Positions 1 to 5,393 of a stretch of DNA of 5,393 nucleotides are shown piece after piece (within the stretch, counting starts at the first letter, position 1; each line of letters starts with the position of its first letter). This DNA comes from Candidatus Adiutrix sp. (GTDB lineage: Bacteria > Desulfobacterota > Desulfarculia > Adiutricales > Adiutricaceae), in NCBI GenBank assembly GCA_031286085.1, contig JAITUX010000205.1, positions 1 through 5,393 of the forward strand. Reading direction: 5' to 3'. The translations under genes and the position numbers were made by a program. Under the pieces are notes generated by a model. The model saw only the letters and a program-made list of their open reading frames with translations, was not told where the DNA came from and ran no database searches.

Positions 1-202
1 CGGCCAGGGCCTCCCTGGCTATCATCAGGAGAATCTTTTTTTCATGGCCTTTCAAGGCCGGCCAGACGACCGCGGCGGGCGGGGAGGCCGGGGCCGCCGT
101 GTCCGCCGCGGGCGGTTGCTGGGCCGCGGCCGGCCCGGCCAGGAAAAGCAGCAGGCCGATGATTAGTAGGGGCGGTAGTGGAAAGGCTTTGGCGGCGCCC
201 AT
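1..202 (-). CDS. Exported protein, probable AMMECR1-domain (AmmeMemoRadiSam protein A-like), 3' end outside window
   Basis: An open frame of 67 codons starts at ATG 202-200 and runs off the window with no stop. Residues 1-28 look like a Sec signal peptide: a Lys at position 5, a Leu/Ile-rich core at about 11-22, and cleavage plausibly after the Ala run at 25-27 (AAA before QQ). A Pro/Ala-rich linker follows at about 29-45. The last visible stretch, HEKKILLMIAREALA at about 53-67, resembles the opening helix of AMMECR1-domain proteins (the 'E-K-x-x-L-L-x-x-A-R-E' pattern). AMMECR1 proteins are partners of Memo-like and radical SAM proteins in the AmmeMemoRadiSam set, whose biochemical role is unresolved. 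The start follows the DedA stop by one nucleotide and has an AGGA motif 8 nt upstream, so translation is probably coupled. The signal peptide is well supported. The family call rests on about 15 residues and is tentative; the catalytic or ligand-binding part is not visible. Confidence 0.55.
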   Translation of the reverse strand, partial: MGAAKAFPLPPLLIIGLLLFLAGPAAAQQPPAADTAAPASPPAAVVWPALKGHEKKILLMIAREALA

Positions 203-203
203 G

Positions 204-863
204 TCAGCCGTCCTGTTTTTTCCGGGATTTTAGGAATTCCACGGCCATGGGCAGGCAGGAAATGAAGATTATGGCCAGGATGACCAGGGAAAAGTTGTTT
301 TTGACCGCGTCAAGCCCGCCGAACAGGTAGCCGGCGCCCAGGAGAAGAAAATTCCATAGAAAGGCGCCGGTCACGTTGAAAAATATGAAGCGGCGGTAGG
401 ACATGCGGCCTATGCCGGCCACGAAGGGGGCGAAGGTGCGGACTATGGGCACGAAGCGGGCGAGGACTATGGTTTGAGCCCCGTATTGGTCGTAGAAGGC
501 CCTGGTCCGGTCAAGGTATTTTTTTTTAAGAAAGCGCCCGTCGCGGTGGAAGACCTTAGGGCCGAACCAGTGGCCGAGCCAGTAGTTGGCCGTATCGCCC
601 AGGATGGCCGCCGAACTCAAAAGTAAGAACAACAGCCCGATGTTCAGCGGCGAATCAGGCAGGGCGGCGATGGAGCCGGCGGCGAACAACAGCGAGTCGC
701 CGGGCAGAAAAGGCCAGATGACCACCCCGGTTTCCCAGAAAATAACGGCGAACAGGATAAGGTGGGTCTGCCAGCCGTAATTGTTGACCAGGGTGGTCAG
801 ATGAACGTCCAGGTGAAGGATTAAATCAGCCGCCCACCCGGCCAGGGCTGTGAGTTCAGCCAT
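204..863 (-). CDS. DedA family inner-membrane protein (YqjA/YghB-like)
   Basis: This is a 219-residue polytopic membrane protein, the usual DedA length (about 200-220). DedA proteins are inner-membrane proteins of the VTT/SNARE-associated superfamily. They are linked to proton-motive-force homeostasis, drug and alkali tolerance, and in several lineages to flipping of undecaprenyl phosphate or phospholipid. The hallmarks are present: F42-W-E44-T near the first hydrophobic segment, then P51-F-L-P-G-D56 (re-entrant loop), G89-D-T-A-N-Y, A135-R136-F-V-P139-I-V-R142, and G166-x-x-x-W170. E44, D56, R136 and R142 match in spacing the E39, D51, R130 and R136 shown to be essential in E. coli YqjA. Hydrophobic segments lie at about 34-62, 74-99, 131-152, 159-182 and 190-208, followed by a basic tail (KSRKK). 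The start ATG at 863-861 is 6 nt after the nitroreductase stop. The only purine-rich sequence (GCGGAAA) sits too close for a good ribosome site, which suggests translational coupling. The family is certain; the transported substrate is not. Confidence 0.93.
   Translation of the reverse strand: MAELTALAGWAADLILHLDVHLTTLVNNYGWQTHLILFAVIFWETGVVIWPFLPGDSLLFAAGSIAALPDSPLNIGLLFLLLSSAAILGDTANYWLGHWFGPKVFHRDGRFLKKKYLDRTRAFYDQYGAQTIVLARFVPIVRTFAPFVAGIGRMSYRRFIFFNVTGAFLWNFLLLGAGYLFGGLDAVKNNFSLVILAIIFISCLPMAVEFLKSRKKQDG
211..214 (-). promoter_or_regulatory. Shine-Dalgarno of the AMMECR1-like gene
   Basis: On the minus strand, AGGA lies inside the last codons of the DedA gene, 8 nt before the ATG at 202-200. 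It supports that ATG as the true start even though the gene is cut by the window edge. Confidence 0.5.
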
Positions 864-869
864 TTTCCG

Positions 870-1532
870 CTATTGTTTGTAGCCTATGGTCTGGCCCATC
901 ATGGGCAGCCGGCCGGCCTCAAGTTTCAGGGCCGAGGCCAGGTTGCCCGGCTTGATGGAGGTCCTGGCCACGACGTTCAGGCCGGCCGAGGCGCAGTAAA
1001 GATACACGTTTTCGGAGATGTGCCCCAGGTCTATGGCGGCGGCCAGTTTTTTATCGGCTTCGCCGCCCGAAGTGAACTTGTTCAGGTCGGCCACGTAAAT
1101 AAGGTTAAGCGGGGCGGCGGCCACGTAGTCCTGGTCTCCGGCCTGAGCCCGGTGGTCGCCGCCGGTGACGAGCTTTAGTTCATGGGCGGGCGGATCGTAG
1201 CGATAGACGCCGTCCCTGGTGACGGCGAAGATTTCAATGGCCTGGACGTTGCGGCCGCTGGGCGCGGTGCGGCCTACGCCGCCGCCCGGCATCTCCTGGC
1301 GGTTTATGCCCCCGGCGGCCCAGAGGACCTCTGAAAGGTGCCGAAGGTCAAGGTCGCGGTCGGCGAAGGCGCGGTCGGATTTGCGGTTCTGGAGGGCCTT
1401 GAGCACCGTAAGGCCCGGGGCGTTGAAATCAGGCTGGGCCAGCTTGACGGCCGCCGGCTGGGCCGAGGCCGGGGCCGAAATGGCCAAGACAGTCAAAAAA
1501 GCCAGGGTCATGGTCAGGGCGTTGGCGGGCAT
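870..1532 (-). CDS. Exported SagB/ThcOx-type nitroreductase-family flavoprotein
   Basis: This 220-residue protein has a hydrophobic leader (about residues 8-22) and a likely signal peptidase I site after A22-S-A24. The rest reads as the nitroreductase/SagB-ThcOx dehydrogenase fold: R50-K-S-D-R54 (typical FMN-phosphate-contacting N-terminal motif), H65-L-S-E-V-L-W-A-A-G-G-I-N-R78, T89-A-P-S-G-R-N95-x-Q, the G108-V-Y-R-Y ... H117-E-L-K-L stretch, A167-I-D-L-G-H-I-S-E-N-V-Y-L (dimer helix) and a C-terminal M211-M-G-Q-T-I-G-Y. Family members bind FMN and use NAD(P)H or oxidise azolines. An exported stand-alone version is known in anaerobes and Bacteroidetes, but its physiological substrate is unknown. 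I see no twin-arginine motif, so Sec export with FMN loading outside the cytoplasm is implied. The n-region lacks a Lys or Arg, which is unusual; no in-frame alternative start lies just upstream. It starts 19 nt after alaS with a good ribosome site. No cyclodehydratase or precursor peptide is nearby, so a role in peptide natural-product synthesis is not supported. Confidence 0.87.
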   Translation of the reverse strand: MPANALTMTLAFLTVLAISAPASAQPAAVKLAQPDFNAPGLTVLKALQNRKSDRAFADRDLDLRHLSEVLWAAGGINRQEMPGGGVGRTAPSGRNVQAIEIFAVTRDGVYRYDPPAHELKLVTGGDHRAQAGDQDYVAAAPLNLIYVADLNKFTSGGEADKKLAAAIDLGHISENVYLYCASAGLNVVARTSIKPGNLASALKLEAGRLPMMGQTIGYKQ

Positions 1533-1540
1533 GGTCGTAT

Positions 1541-1549
1541 CCTCATCCT
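1541..1549 (-). promoter_or_regulatory. Shine-Dalgarno deciding the nitroreductase start
   Basis: The minus strand reads AGGATGAGG between the alaS stop and the nitroreductase ATG. The GAGG part ends 8 nt before the ATG at 1532-1530, which is good spacing. It supports this start over the in-frame Met at residue 8, which has no comparable site. The ATG inside AGGATGAGG is out of frame with the gene. Confidence 0.6.
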
Positions 1550-1551
1550 GG

Positions 1552-4206
1552 TTAAAGCAGTGAATTGAAAAGGCCGAGGGCGGCCGGCAGGCCGGCCAGG
1601 TCAGGCCCGCCGGCCTGGGCCAGGTCGTCGCGGCCGCCGCCCTGCCCGCCGACGGCGGCGGCCATGCGGCTGATTATTTCCCCGGCCTTGAAGCGTCCGG
1701 CCAGGTCCGGGCCGACCATGACCAGGAGCATGACTTTGCCGGCCCCGGTCCTGGCGGCCAGGCCTATCAGGGCCGACGGGCCCAGGCGGTTTTTAAGCTC
1801 GTCGCCTATGAGGCGCAGGGCCTTGGGGTCGGCCGCGTCAACCTCGGCGCCCAGGAGTTTCACCCCGTCCTTTTCCACGGCCAAGCCGGCCAGGTTGCCG
1901 GCCAGGCCGTGTGTTTCAAGCGGTTTCTGCTCCTTCAGCCTGGCCTTGAGTTTTTCGATGCGTTCCACGGCCTCTTCCGGCTTGGCTTTCAGGCTGGAGA
2001 GGATATCCGCCAACTGGCGGCGCTGGAGCTGTATGAAGGCCAGGGCGCCTTCCCCGGTCAGGGCTTCAAATCTTCGGACTCCGGCGGCCACCGAGGATTC
2101 GCCGGTTATGACGAAGGCGCCTATCCGGCCGGTGCCGGTCACGTGGGTGCCGCCGCAGAGTTCCAGGCTGTAATCGCCCATGGCCACCACCCGCACCCGC
2201 TCGCCGTAACGCTCCTCGAACAGGGCCATGGCGCCGGCCCGGGCCGCCTCGTCCTGGCTCATGACCGTGGTGGTCACGGCCAAGTCGCTCCGTATGGCTT
2301 CGTTCACCTGTTTTTCCAGGCGTTCAATGTCGTCGCCGCTTACGGCCGCGGCGTGGGTGAAATCGAAGCGCAGCCGGTCGGCCGAGACCAGGGAGCCGGC
2401 CTGGCGGACATGTTCGCCCAAGGTGTTCCGCAGGGCCCGGTGCAAAAGGTGGGTGGCGCTGTGGTTCCTGGCCGTGGCCAGCCGCCCGGCTTCATCAACT
2501 TTCAGGGTCGCTTGGTCGGAGGCGGAAAAACGTCCTTCGGCCACCACGCCGTAATGCAGGAAGACCTCGGTTCCCGGGGCCTTCCGCACGCCGTGGATTT
2601 CCACCAGGCCGCCGGGGAAGACTATCTCCCCCCCGTCGCCGGCCTGTCCGCCGGAGTCGGCGTAGAAGGGCGTGGCCGCGAAGACCAGGATGACCCGGTC
2701 GCCGGCGGCGGCGCTGTCCGCCCGGCGGCCGTCCTTTATCAGGAGGGCGATTTCGGCCTTTTCGGCCGTCAAGGCCTCGTAGCCCGTGAAGCGGGTGGTG
2801 AAGCCGCCGGCGGTCAGGCCCTTGACCAGGGCGGATATTTCGTCGTCCCGGGCGTCGTCGTCGCCTTTCCAGGAGGCCCGGCTGCGGATCTTCTGTTCCC
2901 GCATGGCCTCGTTGAAGCGTTCCTCGTCCACGGCCAGGCCGTGTTCCCGGGCCGCGTCGCCGACCAAATCCAGGGGAAAGCCGTAGGTGTCGTAGAGTTT
3001 GAAGGCCAGGCGGCCGTCCAGCACCCGGGCTTTTTTCTTTTTCAGGTCGGCTATGGCCAGGTTGAGCATGGCCAGGCCGGCCCCCAGGGTTTCGCTGAAG
3101 CGTTCCTCTTCGGCGGTGGCGATGTTTTTGATATAGGCCGCGTTTTCAGCCAGGTCCGGGTAGGCGTCGGCCAGGCCGTCAATGACCGCCTGGCTCAGTT
3201 CGGCCATGAAGGGCCTGGTCAGCCCCAACTGGCGTCCGTGGCGCACGGCCCGCCGGAGTATGCGGCGCAGAACGTAGCCGCGGCCCAGGTTTTCCGGCCG
3301 CACTCCGTCGCCGATGAGGAAGGTCACGGCCCGGGCGTGGTCGGCCAGCACCCTGGTGGAGACGTTCACGGCAAAGCCTTCGTCGCCGGGCGCAAGTTCT
3401 TTGCGGTAGATGTAGGGCCGGCCGGTCAGGGCGGCCACCTTTTCTATCAGGGGGACGAAGAGGTCGGTCTCGAAGTTGGAATAAACCCCCTGGCAGACGG
3501 CCGAGACGCGTTCCAGGCCCATGCCGGTGTCGATGGATGGTTTGGGCAGGGGGGTCATGGTTCCGTCCGGGAAGCGTTCGAACTGCATGAAGACCAGGTT
3601 CCACAGTTCCAGGAAACGGTCGCAGTCGCATTCCGGGCCGCAGTCGGGCCGCCCGCAGCCGATCTGCGGCCCCTGGTCGATGTGTATTTCACTGCAGGGG
3701 CCGCAGGGGCCGGTATCGCCCATGGCCCAGAAATTGTCCTTCTCGCCGAGGCGGGAGATGCGCCCGGCCGGAACGCCGGTTATCTTGCGCCACAGGTCGA
3801 AGGCTTCGTCGTCGTCCTTATAGACCGAGAAATACAGGCGGTCCGGCGGCAGGCCGTAGTCCTTGGTCAGGAGTTCCCAGGCGAAGGCGATGGCCTCGGC
3901 CTTGAAATAATCGCCGAAGGAGAAATTGCCCATCATTTCAAAGAAGGTGTGGTGGCGGGCGGTGTAGCCGACGTTTTCCAGGTCGTTGTGCTTGCCCCCG
4001 GCCCGGACGCATTTCTGGGCCGTGACGGCCCGGTTGTAGTCGCGTTTCTCTCCGCCGGTGAAGATGGCCTTGAACTGGTTCATGCCGGCGTTGGCGAAGA
4101 GCAGGGTGGGGTCGTCCCTGGGCACCAGGGAGCTGGAGGGGACGCGGCGGTGTCCGTGGCCGCTGAAGAAATCCAGAAATTTGGAGCGGACTTCGCTGGC
4201 TTTCAT
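1552..4206 (-). CDS. alaS: Alanyl-tRNA synthetase
   Basis: This 884-residue class II cytoplasmic synthetase charges tRNA-Ala with alanine and clears mischarged Ser/Gly-tRNA-Ala. The length is normal for bacteria (about 870-890). The N-terminal aminoacylation core shows F11-L-D-F-F, F37-A-N-A-G-M-N-Q-F, R84-H-H-T-F-F-E-M-M-G-N-F-S-F-G-D, G163-D-T-G-P-C-G-P-C-S-E-I-H, and the class II motif 3 region D226-T-G-M-G-L-E-R. A cysteine cluster (C184, C189, C193, C195) follows, as in many bacterial AlaRS. The tRNA-recognition region includes G309-Y-V-L-R-R-I-L-R-R. The editing domain has the H582-x3-H586 and C684-G-G-T-H688 zinc and catalytic residues intact. A short coiled-coil linker (about 725-765) leads to the DHHA1-type C-terminal domain with the Gly-rich G853-G-Q-G-G-G-R motif. 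Start: the ATG at 4206-4204 gives the usual MKASEVRSKFLDFF opening, with a weak GGAAG 12 nt upstream. It lies 47 nt downstream of recA with no recX in between. Confidence 0.98.
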   Translation of the reverse strand: MKASEVRSKFLDFFSGHGHRRVPSSSLVPRDDPTLLFANAGMNQFKAIFTGGEKRDYNRAVTAQKCVRAGGKHNDLENVGYTARHHTFFEMMGNFSFGDYFKAEAIAFAWELLTKDYGLPPDRLYFSVYKDDDEAFDLWRKITGVPAGRISRLGEKDNFWAMGDTGPCGPCSEIHIDQGPQIGCGRPDCGPECDCDRFLELWNLVFMQFERFPDGTMTPLPKPSIDTGMGLERVSAVCQGVYSNFETDLFVPLIEKVAALTGRPYIYRKELAPGDEGFAVNVSTRVLADHARAVTFLIGDGVRPENLGRGYVLRRILRRAVRHGRQLGLTRPFMAELSQAVIDGLADAYPDLAENAAYIKNIATAEEERFSETLGAGLAMLNLAIADLKKKKARVLDGRLAFKLYDTYGFPLDLVGDAAREHGLAVDEERFNEAMREQKIRSRASWKGDDDARDDEISALVKGLTAGGFTTRFTGYEALTAEKAEIALLIKDGRRADSAAAGDRVILVFAATPFYADSGGQAGDGGEIVFPGGLVEIHGVRKAPGTEVFLHYGVVAEGRFSASDQATLKVDEAGRLATARNHSATHLLHRALRNTLGEHVRQAGSLVSADRLRFDFTHAAAVSGDDIERLEKQVNEAIRSDLAVTTTVMSQDEAARAGAMALFEERYGERVRVVAMGDYSLELCGGTHVTGTGRIGAFVITGESSVAAGVRRFEALTGEGALAFIQLQRRQLADILSSLKAKPEEAVERIEKLKARLKEQKPLETHGLAGNLAGLAVEKDGVKLLGAEVDAADPKALRLIGDELKNRLGPSALIGLAARTGAGKVMLLVMVGPDLAGRFKAGEIISRMAAAVGGQGGGRDDLAQAGGPDLAGLPAALGLFNSLL
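1582..1617. repeat. Nested GC-rich inverted repeats near the 3' end of alaS
   Basis: CAGGCCGGC (1588-1596) pairs with GCCGGCCTG (1609-1617) over a 12-nt loop. An alternative, mutually exclusive hairpin is GGCCGG (1582-1587) with CCGGCC (1592-1597) over 4 nt. Both lie in the last 22 codons of alaS, in an Ala/Gly/Leu/Pro-rich stretch, about 30 nt before the stop. The next T-run in the transcript (TTTT) is about 10 nt beyond the second hairpin, so this is at most a weak attenuator and may be only codon bias. Confidence 0.45.
3664..3706. repeat. 12-bp perfect inverted repeat inside alaS
   Basis: CTGCGGCCCCTG (3664-3675) pairs perfectly with CAGGGGCCGCAG (3695-3706) across a 19-nt loop. In the mRNA it covers the codons from G-P-C-G-P-C to D-Q-G-P-Q, residues about 167-181 of AlaRS. 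The stem is GC-rich and would be stable, but no U-tract follows, so it is not an intrinsic terminator. Confidence 0.8.
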
Positions 4207-4253
4207 TTGGTTCGCTTGCTTCCGGCGTCGGCTGGTTGAGTCGTCTTGTAGGG
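4207..4253 (-). other. recA-alaS intergenic gap
   Basis: These 47 nt hold no ORF and no U-tract terminator, so readthrough from recA into alaS is likely. A weak 6-bp inverted repeat (CGGCTG at 4229-4234 against CAGCCG at 4255-4260) spans the recA stop codon with a 20-nt loop. The only ribosome-site candidate for alaS is GGAAG at 4219-4223, 12 nt from the ATG, which is a little far. Confidence 0.5.
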
Positions 4254-5393
4254 TCAGCCGGCGATTTCGGCGGCTTCGGCGGCCTTGGCGGCGGCCAGGG
4301 CCGTTTCCTGGGCCTCGGCGGCGTTATGGGATTCGATGACTTCGGCCATCTTTTCCGTGACCAGGCCGTAGGCGCCGCGCAGGCGGTTTTCTATTTCCGA
4401 GGCCACGTCCCGGTTTTCCTGCAGGAAACGGCGGGCGTTCTCCTTGCCCTGGCCCAGTCTTTCCCCGTTGTAGGAGTACCAGGCCCCGCTCTTGTCCACT
4501 ATGTTCAAGGCCGAGCCGATTTCCAGGAGTTCCCCTTCCTTGGAGATGCCCCGGCCGAAGATGATGTCGAACTCCACCTCGTTGAAGGGCGGGGCCAGCT
4601 TGTTCTTGACCACCTTGACCCGGACGACGTTGCCGAGGCGGGTTTCCCCGTCCTGGACCTTGCCCTTGTAGCGCACTTCCAGGCGCAGGGAGGCGTAGAA
4701 CTTGAGGGCGTTGCCCCCGGTGGTCACCTCGGAGGGGCCGTAGCCGGTGACCCCGATTTTGGAGCGGATCTGGTTGATGAAGATGACCGAGGTCATGGAG
4801 CGGTGTATGGCCCCGGTGAGCTTGCGCATGGCCTGGCTCATCAGGCGGGCCAGGAGCCCCACATGGGTGTCGCCCATGACGCCTTCCAGTTCGGCCGAGG
4901 GCACCAGGGCGGCCACGGAATCGATGACTATCAAATCCACCGCGCCGCTGCGCACCAGGATCTCGGCTATATCCAGGGCCTGTTCGCCGCTGTCGGGCTG
5001 GCTGATGAGGAGTTCGTCGGTGTTGACCCCCAGGCGGCGGGCGTAGCTGACGTCCAGGGCGTGTTCGGCGTCGATGTAGGCGGCCAGCCCGGGCTGGCCG
5101 GCGGAACCGATCTGTTTTTGTATTTCAGCCACCGCGTGGAGGGCCAGGGTGGTCTTGCCGGAGCTTTCCGGGCCGTATATTTCAATGATGCGCCCCCGGG
5201 GGAAGCCGCCGATGCCCAGGGCCGCGTCCAGGGCGATGGAGCCGGAGGGTATGACCGGCACTTCAAGCTGTTCCCTTTCCCCCATCTTCATTATGGAGCC
5301 CTTGCCGAAGCCCTTTTCAATCTGCTCCATGGCCGCGCTCAGGGCTTTTTCCCGGGCCTCCTGGGGGTTTAAGGTCTTCTCCCCCCGGCGCTT
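4254..5393 (-). CDS. recA: RecA recombinase, 5' end outside window
   Basis: RecA forms an ATP-dependent filament on single-stranded DNA, drives strand exchange and stimulates LexA self-cleavage. The frame ends at TGA 4256-4254 and stays open to the window edge (379 visible codons). The ATG at 5330-5328 is not the real start: the 21 codons before it (ending [10 protein letters not shown]) match the RecA N-terminal helix that packs on the neighbouring protomer. Numbering from that internal Met: Walker A G53-P-E-S-S-G-K-T60, catalytic-Glu segment D87-A-E-H-A-L-D, Walker B V131[12 protein letters not shown]186-Q187-I-R (Q187 equals E. coli Q194), and an L2 loop at about 192-206 ending T-T-G-G-N-A-L-K-F. 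The C-terminal domain runs to about residue 334, then an Ala/Glu-rich tail that is less acidic than that of E. coli. Two departures from E. coli are visible: a 6-residue insertion at about 74-80 and a one-residue-longer L2 with Tyr for F203. All catalytic residues are present, so it should be functional. There is no intein. Confidence 0.98.
   Translation of the reverse strand, partial: KRRGEKTLNPQEAREKALSAAMEQIEKGFGKGSIMKMGEREQLEVPVIPSGSIALDAALGIGGFPRGRIIEIYGPESSGKTTLALHAVAEIQKQIGSAGQPGLAAYIDAEHALDVSYARRLGVNTDELLISQPDSGEQALDIAEILVRSGAVDLIVIDSVAALVPSAELEGVMGDTHVGLLARLMSQAMRKLTGAIHRSMTSVIFINQIRSKIGVTGYGPSEVTTGGNALKFYASLRLEVRYKGKVQDGETRLGNVVRVKVVKNKLAPPFNEVEFDIIFGRGISKEGELLEIGSALNIVDKSGAWYSYNGERLGQGKENARRFLQENRDVASEIENRLRGAYGLVTEKMAEVIESHNAAEAQETALAAAKAAEAAEIAG
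5081..5100. repeat. Perfect 20-nt palindrome inside recA
   Basis: CGGCCAGCCCGGGCTGGCCG is its own reverse complement, with a CCCGGG centre and no loop. It covers codons for residues 78-83 of RecA (numbered from the internal Met at 5330) and so overlaps the second half of the lineage-specific insertion after Walker A. As RNA it would need to open a small loop at its centre. No function can be assigned from sequence alone. Confidence 0.85.

Noticed and set aside
46..59. Small hairpin GGCCTT-TC-AAGGCC in the AMMECR1-like gene
   Set aside because: It is only 6 bp with a 2-nt loop inside a coding region; GGCC strings are extremely common throughout the window.
3179..3631. 150-codon minus-strand frame inside alaS in another frame
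   Set aside because: It is an Arg/Pro-rich out-of-frame reading of alaS; the AlaRS frame is continuous and conserved through this stretch, so there is no frameshift.
1909..4239. Very long open frame (776 codons) on the plus strand opposite alaS
   Set aside because: It lies antisense to a clearly conserved alaS. Its translation is a Gly/Val/Gln/His-rich sequence with no domain pattern, as expected when GCC/CTG-biased codons leave few stops on the opposite strand.
4229..4260. Possible terminator after recA (6-bp inverted repeat)
   Set aside because: The stem is short, the loop is 20 nt and no U-tract follows.
4415..4428. 14-nt palindrome TTTCCTGCAGGAAA in recA
   Set aside because: It encodes the conserved F-L-Q-E segment of RecA and is probably explained by the protein sequence.
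5328..5330. ATG at 5330 as the recA start
   Set aside because: The 21 codons before it are open and encode the conserved N-terminal RecA helix ([10 protein letters not shown]), so the true start is outside the window.
4236..5372. 378-codon plus-strand frame opposite recA
   Set aside because: It mirrors recA codon bias, shows no recognisable domain, and overlaps a complete conserved gene.

Overview
The window is a GC-rich (mid-60s % by eye), tightly packed stretch of bacterial chromosome in which every gene I can support lies on the minus strand. Read in the direction of transcription, from high to low coordinates, the order is: recA (5' end beyond the window edge), alaS, an exported SagB/ThcOx-type nitroreductase, a DedA-family membrane protein, and the first 67 codons of an exported protein that looks like an AMMECR1-domain protein. 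The gaps are 47, 19, 6 and 1 nt, and I see no convincing terminator between genes, so the whole run could be one transcript. Any recA promoter or LexA operator would lie outside the window.

The organism is most likely a high-GC proteobacterium in the broad sense. A member of the former Deltaproteobacteria (Desulfobacterota) is my best guess, from the direct recA-alaS adjacency, the 'GYG'-type RecA L2 loop, the AlaRS cysteine cluster and the probable AmmeMemoRadiSam-type component. This is inference from gene order and protein style, not a database match. GCC (Ala) and CTG (Leu) codons dominate and make GGCC and CTGGCC strings extremely common. They also leave long open frames on the antisense strand that I regard as shadows.

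Region by region: 4254-5393 is RecA, the recombinase. It has complete Walker motifs, a 6-residue insertion shortly after Walker A compared with E. coli RecA, and a slightly altered L2 loop. 1552-4206 is a full-length alanyl-tRNA synthetase with intact editing and C-terminal domains. 870-1532 is a signal-peptide-bearing FMN nitroreductase-fold protein. 204-863 is a DedA protein with all four charged residues known to matter in E. coli YqjA. 1-202 is the start of the exported AMMECR1-like protein.

The first two genes are housekeeping (recombination and translation). The last three all act at or beyond the inner membrane and are the most closely packed, so they may form a small envelope-associated module riding on the recA-alaS transcript. 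I find no mobile element, CRISPR array, RNA gene or clearly new multi-gene system. The points most worth a second look are the RecA insertion, which is encoded across a perfect 20-nt palindrome, a 12-bp inverted repeat inside alaS, and the exported nitroreductase/DedA/AMMECR1-like trio.
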